A stretch of 64,000 bases of DNA. It comes from Neolentinus lepideus HHB14362 ss-1. Its lineage: Eukaryota > Basidiomycota > Agaricomycetes > Gloeophyllales > Gloeophyllaceae. This document shows positions 1 through 9,596 of this stretch, piece after piece. The number at the start of each line of letters is the position of its first letter. The stretch's first letter is position 1. The position numbers were made by a program, and so were the translations under genes. The notes under the pieces were generated by a model. It was given only the letters and a program-made list of their open reading frames with translations, searched no databases and was not told the origin of the DNA. Location of the stretch: positions 552,883 through 616,882 of the forward strand of contig KV425554.1 in NCBI GenBank assembly GCA_001632425.1. The letters are read 5' to 3'.

Positions 1-2335
1 TTCCCTACCACTTGCCACAGTCACGACCCTTCACTGTACGCGTCTTGCATGTCCACAACTCTCAACACCTCGTTCATCTATACGGGTGGCACTCGGATGA
101 CTCGGCCGCTGCCTCCGTTGCCTTCCAACGCGTTTATCGATGTCGGTGCCACCGACGCCACGCGCCCGATGCTCGCCAACGGAGACTTCGACGCGTTGTA
201 CGGGATGAAGATCACTCCTGAGCGTTTCATTCAACCTTTGGACGAGGTAAACTCGTGTTTCTATGCATCGAAGGTCCATCGATCTGACAAAATTTGGTTA
301 TTAGCTGTCGCCAATGAGAGAGCAAATAACCAACGGGTGGGGCTTGTCTACTCAACCGGCCATCAGACAACCGAAGCCGGTCCGCTGTTGGGATGCCCGA
401 CCCAAATGGCTCGACGAGTATGGCTGCACATACGTGCAAGCGACGTTGCCACGCGTCGAGGAGATCGTCGAGGCGCTGCCGGCTTTCGAGTGCGCCACGT
501 CAGTGTTGGATGAGGCGTTGGATCAGATGGAAAATGAAAGGATGTTGGCTGAGGTGAACTCGTTGCCAATGAGTGAACCCCGCACACGTCCGTCCGCTTT
601 CATATTCAATCCCTTCGGCGACATCGACGACATTGACGCGTTCGGTCCACCTCTCACCATGGCCGACATCAACGGTTCCATCGCCAATGTCGAAGATGAT
701 CAGGACGATCCCAGTCCTGTCACTCCTCCCTGGGCGTGCATCGACTCGACCGTCAGCACCGCAAAGTCCGACCGCAACGGCTCCGTGTCGTTCGCGTCAG
801 GCGCCACCAACACCCAGCGCCCTCGTGATACGAAGACGATTAAGAAGGGCATTGTAAAGCATGCGAAGGAGCTCGCGGCGCCGCTTATTGCGTACCTGCG
901 CGAGCGGACACGTAAGCGAGAGATCAGGAGGAGGGCTAAGGCCCTCGCCCTGAGCATCAACGGCGCTAGCCACGCGGAGGTCGGACAGACTGGAGTTCGG
1001 TTGTGAGGGACTCTGCGAGTGGGTGTGACAACAGGGTATTATAAATCATTGTTCTGGATGTGTACGAGTATCCACATGGTCCCATTTCCTTTATCTTGTA
1101 CGAGTAGACTGGAGGGTCGAGGACAATGAGTGAAAGGATGTGGCCGATTCTTAGTTTTGGGATGTCGCGGCTGTTTGTATCTCGAGTTTGTATATCTAAA
1201 TGAAAGGCACGCTGTGCCGTCCTTGCTGCTTCTTCCAAGGTCCCGACAACCGTACGGACGAACGGACCAAGGACAACGTCGACCTGCTAATCAGCCTTTG
1301 AAGGTTGTTCATCTCTCCGCTATCACACAACACCACAGTATCAGAGTGGTACCATAGCGGGCAGCAAGCCTCATGGTGGTACGTCGATCTCCTTCCAGCG
1401 CAGCCGTACGAAGAGATTTGCTAAACGAGTAACAGAGGCTACGGACCTGCAGATCTATTAGGGTCGCTAGAGTAAAGGTGAGTGTATTCGCCTTTCTCGA
1501 AGTGGATGAATTACTGACCCCGCAATTTCAATCCAAGTGCTTCATATCAGTGAGGCGACACCACACTGGGCACTGACAAACGAAACATAGTGAAGAAAGC
1601 TGACAAATCTGTTTCTTCCAGCAGAGTCACTGCTACCGGGAGATCGTGACCATCGGGGTCCAAGAGGTGGTTCCAAGGACTATGGAATTCTATGGGTCTA
1701 CTTTCATTCCTTCGAAGCCGTACATTGAAGGGGATGCTTCAGATGATAATTCAGGCGTAGCAGGTGCAGCTGCGACGTCAGAGGGAACAGAGGGCATTAC
1801 CTGCTTGGATTCCTCACGTCTTCGAGAACGGTCTACTCCAACTGTGCAGAATCCCCCCGTGATATTCCGGGTCGTTGCTTGCACATCCTCCTCTATCGCC
1901 TGGGCTAAGGCCATCGTTGCCAGTGATGCGACACAAGCCCGGGGCCAGTACGCCTGAAAAAGAAAGCCTTGTTCAAACATCCACACACACACCCATCCAG
2001 CGATTCAGGTTCCAATACACAAGAACTCGAGAGATGCACTATACCAGCCTACTTTCGTGTCTCATAACGCGATCAGCGATTAGGGAGCTTCCAAGTCATC
2101 CAGGTAGTGCAAAGCATCTCCATTGTGCAGTTCGTAGTGAAGGCACTTTTATGCTTCATGCGCTGTTTTAAGTAAAGCCATCCAACGCAGGAAAGCAGAC
2201 GAAGGCAGAACCACAGATCACAGCGAAGTCTACAGAAAAAACGATACGGGCTGATACCCAAAAATGGTATGTGGCCACACGGGGAAGTCAAGAGTTCCGC
2301 CTCAAACAGCTTTGAAGTGTACTATGCGAGCCCAT
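1..2335 (+). repeat. Arm 1 of inverted segmental duplication
   Basis: This segment matches the reverse complement of about 25400-27790. The match covers the promoter-proximal end, the whole family gene at 49-1006, its 3' flank and a further 1.3 kb of non-coding DNA. Landmarks seen in both arms include the gene start, the block around 1870-1960 against 25800-25880, and the block at 2250-2300 against 25420-25510. Arm 1 continues off the left edge of the window. The outer boundary near 2335 is estimated by eye, because similarity fades into short matching stretches. Confidence 0.85.
49..1006 (+). CDS. Unrecognised three-copy family protein, copy 1 (299 aa)
   Basis: I do not recognise this family. 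Exon 1 is 49-246 (66 codons from MSTTLNTSFIYTGG); a 58-nt intron (247-304, GTAAAC...TTAG) follows; exon 2 is 305-1006. The N-terminal third is the best conserved part between copies and includes a proline-rich PLPPLPS and the stretch FIDVGATDATRP. The middle is acidic with DDPSPVTPPWACID. The C-terminus is strongly basic (RERTRKREIRRRAKAL), resembling a nuclear-localisation or nucleic-acid-binding tail. No signal peptide or membrane segment is visible. Two paralogues at 26723-27719 and 28288-29281 keep the same intron position and exact intron length, so the model is well supported. It lies within an inverted segmental duplication. Function cannot be inferred. Confidence 0.8.
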
Positions 2336-4289
2336 TTCAATCCTTCATGTTGCGGATGCATCTTCGCCGATATGATAGTATCAAGCTGTTCATAGGATAA
2401 TAGTCCACCACAAGGCACTTGGTGAGTGACTCAGGTGCGTATCTCTGTCCTTCGTGTTGATTCGTAGCGCCTACCGACAACTGTTTAAGGCATATAGTTC
2501 CGTGCATCGTCTGGTTCAAAGGTCAATGGCAAAACAGAAGGACCTTGGTTTCCATGTGATGGCCACAGTGACACGAAAGTGAACTATCTGCAGCGGGCGC
2601 CTTCATCGTCAAATCCAATCAGTGCAAACTATGTTGCGGCATCCGCGCTGGAACACGCTGTCATGAATCCCGAAATGACCAACCCCCCCTCTCGCGCCTT
2701 GGGCTTGGCCGACAGTAGGTGACCGCAGCAATCCTTGGTCCTTGTCGCGCTGCGCTGGCTATGGTCTGGATAGCTGTGAGTGGCCACCCCTTATAGTCAG
2801 TAATGTGGTCCGTGAACGTTGACTGAAATGACATAGCACAGCAGATTGGTTGTATTTCGCCTGCAACATCTTCTTTTATAGCATGTCATTGCTACGTTAC
2901 GGTGTGGCGATCCCAGTGGTTGCAGTAGATAGAATTTTCTTTGTTATTATCCCGAACTAATGGAGGTAAGCATGATGATACACAGTCAAGCACTACTCTG
3001 AGCACCGCTGAAGTAAACAGGCAGTCTTCTGACGAACGACAGTCATTGCGTCTACGTTTGCAGGACATCGCAGAGTACTAGCCTACGTTCCTTTTCTTCA
3101 ATACTTTGAGAGTAAAACCTTCGCAGCCTTCAAGTTTCTTGGCCACTCTTGAGGCGCAGTTGGTACGTGATCTTTGTATGCTGTTTCGGCCATCGTTGAC
3201 GAACTTTGCATGCTTGTCTACAAGATCACGTCAATAAAAAGTGCCGCATGGCCGTGTTTAACTACTGTCTCGGACCACCCTATCGGGGCGGTTCTCTGGT
3301 ACATATTTAGTGCCCACACCCCTCTTTCCTCTCTATAAACCTTCCCGAATTGGTGCAATGACGAAGCTAAGCAACCCTCCGGACAGCCTGCGGATACGTC
3401 CCAGCAGCGTTTCTGGTATCAGTAACCGCGGAACGTACCCGCTACGACAGGGCTGGATGATGGCGAGTAATTTGCAAACGGAGCACCTTCCACTTCTTAA
3501 GCCATTCCTTTCGTGTCGTTCTTTGTTATGATGGTTGTTTGATACCTCCCCGCACAATCGAACTCGCTGATGGCCTCTACGCTTCACCATCTCACAGACG
3601 AGACAACTGCAAACGTTATATCTGACAGGCGGTACTACGCGTGTTCGTGCGCACGCAACGGTGCACTGGCGATTGGGTCACCGTTCAAGACAGCGAAGCT
3701 GAAGAAAAAGACTAGTCTCGGGACGCTAGCGCTCGAGTCTTGTGCCCATCCGCAGATGAGATCTTGTCTGCTACACTTATAGAATGAGCTTTCCAGTAGC
3801 GATCCAAACCTCGTCACAAAGCGACATAGCTGCGTTGGGTGAGATCTTTTATTTGAGGGCACACTTTCGTTCGACTCGACAGGCGCTATTTTGCTTGAGC
3901 ATCAGCACCAGAGCCTGGAGGAGTTTTGATCTTAGCGATAGAGCACTGCAGGTAGTTTGAGACCGCTGAGTTCTTCATCAGTGTTAGAAACTGTCAGTTA
4001 TGTCGTGTAGACAATATGAATCAGTACTCGACATTTGCATGGTCTGTCTATGGCACCCGCAGCTTCCTTCGTGTTTTCATATTAAGCTTATCGCTGTATC
4101 GGTACGTACTCTCCAATAAACACCGGCATCAAGCAATTCCAGTTACAAAGGAGACACTAGGATACACGGCACATGCAAACAGAGACAGCTATACTATAGT
4201 ACATCGAAAGCATTATCATAAAACTGAGACCCAATGTCCCAATAAATTACGCGGATACAACCCATAGATCACCAAATCCACCGCGAATG
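1007..4289. other. Gene-poor stretch with decayed duplicated DNA
   Basis: No convincing gene is visible. The part up to about 2335 is the 3' half of the inverted duplication. There both copies conserve short peptide-like stretches, for example on the minus strand around 1870-1960 and the plus strand around 25800-25880, but with stops, so it may be an old pseudogene of unknown type. Bases 3190-3290 match, inverted, the DNA at about 29695-29800 that lies by the transporter relic. From 3300 to 4289 only short open frames without family resemblance are seen. Confidence 0.6.
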
Positions 4290-5871
4290 CTACCGCTCCG
4301 CCATCTCGGCCCTTAACCGTTCTCGTAGTCGTCTCAACGCAATGCCCAGGTGGTTCATGCCCTGTCCGAGTCTCCCCTCTCCCCAAACCGGGTCTGTCGC
4401 CTCCGCGTAAATGAGGTCGGCCACACCCGTATTGAGCAGGAGCTCGCGCAGCTGGGGGTGTTGCGTGAACTTTGCGTACAGTGCTTCGTCCATCTAAATC
4501 ACGTCCCATTGATATCAGCATTCCCCAATCACATTAACAAGAATAAGCTGCACTAACATATTCCATTAACTCCCTCTCAAACCCTGCCTTGGCAAACTCC
4601 TTCATCCGCTCCGACAACGGATGTACGTCCGCGGGGTTCTCCGTGGTCCGTATCTGCGCAGCGATATCGTGTCTCCCATTCCTCAGGAACTTGAGCGCCT
4701 CGAATAGATGGAATGCGCTCGGATACAGCTCGCCGCCGTACAGCACGGTATGCGGCGAGTGCGGGAGGAACCCATCGTGCCCCGTAAGCATGTTGAAGCG
4801 AACGGGCTCGAGGGTGGAGGGTGAGCCGCTCTGCGGGACGACGGGCGTCGGCATAGGCATAGGCGTTGTATTAGGGGTGAATCTGGAATACCCGGGTGCC
4901 GGCGAAGGGACGACTGGCGGGAAGGGGCCATCCATTACAGCTGCAGGCGGTGATATTTCGTAGCGGTCGCCATCTCGCCTACGCGTCGTCCACGAACGAA
5001 ACAACCCGCCTCGCCTTCTCCCTCCTTCCCCATCACCATCTCGTCGCCCCGTCAAAGATCCGAAGAAATTTCTCCTCCTTCGTCTCCTCCCTCCTCCCCC
5101 GTCAGATCCAGAAGAGTCAGAGTCGCCTGGAGCACCTGGGGCACGTGGCGGCGGCGTCCACGTGCCTGTCAGATCTCTGGACAACATGGATTTGTACGGC
5201 TCGAGCTCGTAGACATCTTTCGGCGGCGAGGGAAGGGGGTTGGGTATTGGCGTTAAAGGGCGGGGGCCAGGTGGGCCAAAGGCGTCGGCAGGCGCTGGCG
5301 GAAAGGGTGAAGGTACGCGCGGGTCAGGGTTCTCTTGAGGAGGGTGTGGGGGAGGAGCGGGGGAGTAGCGGCCTGGGTACTGTGCTTGCGGGATACCAGG
5401 CGCAGGTGTCGGTGTCGGTTGTGGCATAGCCACCATTTGCGGCTGTTGTGGCTGGATCATTTGGGGAATGACCACCGGCTGCTGTTGAGGCATCTGTTGT
5501 GCCTGGACCTGCGGTTGAGGCATTTGTTGTTGAGGTTGCATAACCATCTGCGGCTGCTGCATTGTCATCTGTGGTTGTTGCATATAATACTGCACTCCTT
5601 GCGGTTGCTGGTCTACATGCCGCCCAGTCTATTATCCGAAGTCCCTACGGCGAGAGAGCTACTTACACATCGCCTGCGGGTACCCCGTCGGGTACTGGAG
5701 AACATATCCATTACTATAGATCGGCTGGGCTTGCGGGTATGTGCTGGGGTAGTTGTAATTATAACCAGCTGCTTGCGCCCTTTTGAGGGCATCTTGGTAG
5801 TCTGGGCGAAAGAGGAGATTCTGCGCGTAATTGGAGCCGGAGGGTTGGAGACGTGAGCTGTTGTTGCCCAT
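4290..5871 (-). CDS. NADAR-domain (YbiA/RibX-like) protein with long Q/P-rich N-terminus (487 aa)
   Basis: Three exons: 5871-5667, 5612-4558 and 4493-4290, with introns of 54 and 64 nt, giving 487 residues. The N-terminal half is low complexity: glutamine/methionine/proline repeats, then proline-rich stretches and an arginine-rich patch (GGGGRRRRRRNFFG). The C-terminal about 150 residues form a NADAR domain, recognised from LYPSAFHLFEALKFL, RNGRHDIAAQIRTTENP and, in the last exon, KFTQHPQLRELLLNTG followed by WGEGRLGQGMNHLG. NADAR proteins are N-glycosidases: YbiA/RibX types act on riboflavin-pathway intermediates, and others remove ADP-ribose from guanine in DNA. Which substrate applies here cannot be told. 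The downstream neighbour in reading direction is non-coding; SAP18 lies upstream on the same strand. Confidence 0.85.
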
Positions 5872-6465
5872 TCAATGGACAGTTCGTTCAATTTCGTCCG
5901 AGTAGACGTCAAATTTCAAGAACCCGAGTAAGATGGCGGCGGAGAACTTAGATGAAGATCGTAAATGCGTTCGTCAGATAGATATACAAGCAGGCGCGTG
6001 AGATTGCGGCAGCAAAGCAGAAGTAAAGTTAAGTTGAGGTTGCACAATGAGGCCCACACGCGGTCGAACTGGAACCTGCGTTAGTTATTGATAGACACGA
6101 GGTACGGTCCGAGTGATTCGGGACTAATGTAGGTTGGATACAGAGGCCTTCAAAGCGGTATGCTACCGTTGTGGAGACATGGTGCAGAGGAGGTTCTGCG
6201 ATGGACGGAAACAAGATCTATCGAACTAGTGCTATATACACGCCTGTGGCTGAAAGTACCATCATATGCATATTCGTCTGCTTGCGCGCCGGAGACAATC
6301 ACAAGGTCGAAAATAGCACAGAGAAAGCGCCTGGTACATGGCATTTTGGCACTGAACAAGGTTAAATAGCCACAGCATAGTAGTGGGCAAACACATGTTG
6401 GAGAGAAATGAATAAAGCAGAGACCTGAACAAGGTAAAGAACAAAGCAACAGTACAAGGCTTGCT
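5872..6465. other. Intergenic region between SAP18 and NADAR genes
   Basis: About 0.6 kb between two minus-strand genes. It must hold the 3' end of the SAP18 transcript and the promoter of the NADAR gene. Open frames here are short and show no family resemblance. Confidence 0.5.
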
Positions 6466-7433
6466 CTATCGTCTCCTGGGTGGACTCCTCGAACGACTCC
6501 TGCTCCTCCGTCCCCTGCCTCTCCCCCGATACGTCGGCGGGCTCTCTCCCCTTCGCGGGGGCGGCGGCCTGCGATCCCGTGGGCCCTCGTACTCCCTATC
6601 CCGGTTGGCAAAGTCGCCTCCCCTACCGCCTCCCCTTCCACCACCACGACTAGGAGTCGGGCCATTAGACTCACCGCGCCAGTGTCCCCCGCCTCGTCCA
6701 AGCGCCCCGCCCCAGCCCCCATCCCCACCTCTCCCTGTCCCAGCCCCAGGCCCACCAGCCCCCTTCCACCCGGGCGCACTCGCCGTCTTTCCCGCCGCCT
6801 CTGCGCCTGGTACGCTTACGTTCTTTGGGAGGATCACCGCAACACACAAATAATCCCCAGGCACGAACCGCAGCTCATCCAGCGTCCTTTCCTCTTTCTC
6901 TCTCTCCGTCAGGTCCTTCTGTCGCTCGCCCTCTTCCGATTCGTCCAGGGGACCAATAGTGCCCGGCTCGCCGAGGATGTCGCGGGAGTAAACGATGCCG
7001 AGCTCTTTCTGAGAGAAGCGTCCGCGTGAAGCAGAGTCAGCGTACACAGCACGGAAGGAGTAGCGCGCGAGTGGATGGCGATATTCCGGCGTCTGCGTCG
7101 CTGTCGTACGCAGTGTTGTAAGAACTTCGCGGAGTGTGGCGTCTTTCCTAGTGGTTACACGATATTAGTCACGTCTCCAAAGGTGAAACCAGTGTCAAGC
7201 TGGACATACCATGTAAAGATCTGTTGCTCGTCGGCTATAGGCAGACTCCCATCCTCGAATACGTTCAACTTATGGAATGCACCGATTTTGATGAACGCCC
7301 GTATGAGGAACGGTGCTGTCTTCAGAGCAATTATTGTCAGCCTTCAATCTCGCCTAGACAGGCACTAAGTGTTGACCTTCTCTCTGTCCACAATAGGTCG
7401 GCCAGCGGGCGTTACTGTCTCGTCCACCTGCAT
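6466..7433 (-). CDS. SAP18: SAP18-like protein of the Sin3/ASAP complexes (282 aa)
   Basis: Exons 7433-7377, 7319-7210 and 7147-6466 (introns 57 and 62 nt) give 282 residues. The first 130 or so form the SAP18 ubiquitin-like fold: DREKTAPFLIRAF, ADEQQIFTWKDATLREVL, then RFSQKELGIVYSR and the closing strand FVPGDYLCVAVILPK, all in family order. SAP18 is a subunit of the Sin3 histone deacetylase complex and of the ASAP/PSAP splicing-linked complex. Unlike the short animal protein, this one carries a glycine/RGG-rich tail ending in RSRSRSRSPPRRR, which fits a link to splicing factors. An in-frame ATG at 7508 would add 25 residues, but it sits almost on a TA-rich stretch at 7519-7533 that looks like a TATA region, so 7433 is preferred. 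Confidence 0.9.
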
Positions 7434-7681
7434 CTTCGTATACGACTTGAACTTGAAGAGGAAGAAGCGACAATGCTTATGTAAACACGATTCAGTGGAC
7501 AGATTCATGATGGCGAATTATATATATATATAAGGCAACGGTATTTCCATTCTTAGTTTTGTTTTAGTCGTACATCATGGCCATGTGTATTGCGGCACGG
7601 AACCATAGTATTCTTTCCGTAAATACCATACTACACCTAGGACCTACTAGTGTAAATACAAAGATTACGCCATATCTCCGA
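7434..7681. promoter_or_regulatory. SAP18 upstream region up to the retrotransposon
   Basis: About 240 bp between the SAP18 start and the copia element. A TA-repeat at 7519-7533 followed by AAGG is the likely core promoter element. The last five bases, 7677-7681 (TCCGA), are the left target-site duplication. The element therefore now lies within 250 bp upstream of SAP18. Confidence 0.5.
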
Positions 7682-8153
7682 TATAAGGAATGTGTGATCT
7701 CGCGTAGACGTATGCTCAACTATAACAAGACAAGCAATGCTCTCACTTAGCACGTCTATCAAGAGAGTGCGAAGATAATATCTATTCACCTATAACAAGA
7801 CGAGCAATGCTCTACAGGTGATCATAAGTACAAACATTCACAGTACAGGTATAGTACGGATAAGCTTACCTCACTTAGCACGTCTATCAAGAGAGTGCGA
7901 AGATGAGGTTCTACGGTATGTGTCGTGAGGGTTTTATGTACGATAGAATCAGGAACAAGAGATAAGGAATGAGAGATAGATCTGGTAGTCTATCACAACG
8001 CAAACGGTTAAATGGTAAGAATTTTGAATAACGAGTGTAGCCGATGTCAAAGCAGCATGAACCTCCGCAATATCGGAAGAGAGAAATAATGACCATAAAA
8101 TAAAGTAGAAAATATATGTCATCGAGGAATCCGTACCGAATGTAATTCCAACA
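7682..8153 (-). repeat. 3' LTR of the copia element (472 bp)
   Basis: Read on the minus strand it starts TGTTGGAATTACATTCGG and ends CATTCCTTATA. It is identical in length to the other LTR and differs only at 7713 (T versus C), 7925 (G versus A) and 8121 (A versus G). Internally it contains a partial duplication: the block CACTTAGCACGTCTATCAAG occurs at about 7744 and again at about 7872, and the block TATAACAAGA(C)AAGCAATGCTC near 7721 and 7791. Confidence 0.95.
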
Positions 8154-8163
8154 CTCCCCCTCA
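8154..8163 (-). promoter_or_regulatory. Polypurine tract (plus-strand primer site)
   Basis: On the minus strand the sequence TTGAGGGGGAG abuts the TG that begins the 3' LTR. This is the standard position and composition of the primer for second-strand synthesis in LTR retrotransposons. Confidence 0.85.
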
Positions 8164-9596
8164 AGCGGCACGGTGATAGGCCTCAGGCACCGCTGATAGG
8201 CCTCAGGTGCCGCTAGCCTCCGAAAATGCATTTTCGGTGTTTCTAATGACTTCTCGGAGCACTCCACCACTCCCATTCACCTCCGACACATCTCCATGCT
8301 CCGACGTACTTCATATCTGAGCTCCGAGCCATATGCCTGCTACAACCGACGCACTTAGACATAGCACCGAGTTTCAGTACTTCACCACTGCATCCTCGGA
8401 GATCCTCGGAGCCTTTACTGTATGCCGAGATGACCAAGTAACCATTACGCACCTCAAGAGCAGCACCGATGTTATCGGCGGACCTCCTACGTTCTCCAGA
8501 ACATCACCTTGTGGACGTTGCAAGGCTAGTCAGCATTCAGGACCTTCGGAACCCCCCGACGTCAGCGATTTCACTACACTCGGCGCTCTCGGCACCTCTA
8601 TCCCGAGCTTATCCATGCTGAGTTGACTGTAACCAGTCTCCCTTATGCATTTGCGATGATCTTATCCTCCGTTCGACCATGTGGCACCTCTGAGTTGATT
8701 GGACGCACCAAGTTCAGGTGCTGCAGACCCTCCTTGCCGCTCCGATGCCATCGCGGACCTTTGTCGACTGTCCTTACAATGTTCAAGATGCAAGTCAGCT
8801 CATACAAGTCATTCGTGGGCACTGACACTTTGGATGGAGCAATTTTGGAAGGTTTTCCTTCGGACCAGTTGTTTCTAAGGCACTGAGCGTATTTCAGAAT
8901 GATCGCGGTACTCGGTTAGGCATATGGCATGCTGTAGTGGTATGTTTTCGGATGTATATTCTCATTTGTTGCATATGGCATGATTTGATAGACGAAGGAG
9001 CTTCGGACTTAGTAGATTTCGGACGTTTGGGTTACTTAGTACTTTAGACACCCTGTATTCTCAGACCCCCAGCAGATCATTCTGGACCACCGTACAGGTC
9101 ACCATCGAATTTAGTTCACCTTTCACATCTCAAAGTCTCGTGGCGTTCAAAATTGCATTCTAGTTGGCCTCGGCGTGAGGTCTTGCATTTCTGTTGCATC
9201 TTATTGTCTCCATTGTGTTCTTACTGCATTTTACTGTGTCCGTGTTGCATTCTATTGCATCCTAGAGTCCTCCAGCATGGAGGAACCTTCTGAGCTATCA
9301 TCTTTCACCCTTCTGAGTCCTTCCGATGGACAGCTGGTCTTGCCCAGTACCGAATACCCTCCGAGAAGTGCCGAGTCGGCGCCGAGAAGTGTAGTTTCAG
9401 AGTTTTAGAGAGTTAGGAGTTGCGTAGAGCATCTGGGTCGACTCACAGGAGATATACGGTGCCTTCCATTGTGTTGTTTTTCATCCCTCACCTCCCCCGA
9501 GCTTTACCTGTCTACCCTTTGACTGCTGACACTATTAGATGGAGTTCACTCTGCGTTTTCTAGGTGTTTTTGGTGGTTGTTGTGTGTTTTAGCCTG
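8164..9596 (-). other. Long non-coding 3' segment inside the copia element
   Basis: This 1.43 kb lies between the pol stop and the polypurine tract and has no protein-like frame. It begins (plus strand) with a 20-bp direct tandem repeat around 8171-8210 (GATAGGCCTCAGGCACCGCT, once with a C-to-T change), is rich in TCCGA/TCGGA motifs between 8210 and 8600, and has a degenerate TTGCATTCTATTGCAT-type repeat at about 9180-9265. A second purine tract on the minus strand (complement of 9485-9502) lies close behind the pol stop, where a polypurine tract would be expected in a compact element. The segment may be a captured or inserted sequence; this is inference. Confidence 0.5.

Noticed and set aside
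12..221. Arginine/histidine-rich open frame overlapping the first exon of family copy 1
   Set aside because: Shadow frame of a conserved exon; the frame with identical start, intron and length in all three copies is the coding one.
4896..5856. Long plus-strand frames opposite the NADAR gene
   Set aside because: Antisense shadows of a GC-rich low-complexity exon; composition is skewed and there is no start or splice support.
7721..7905. Repeated blocks near 7721-7905 considered as a CRISPR-like or tandem array
   Set aside because: They are internal duplications within the LTR and occur identically in the second LTR.
8333..8886. Open frames inside the copia 3' segment
   Set aside because: Low-complexity frames in both directions without resemblance to env, chromodomain or other extra retrotransposon genes.
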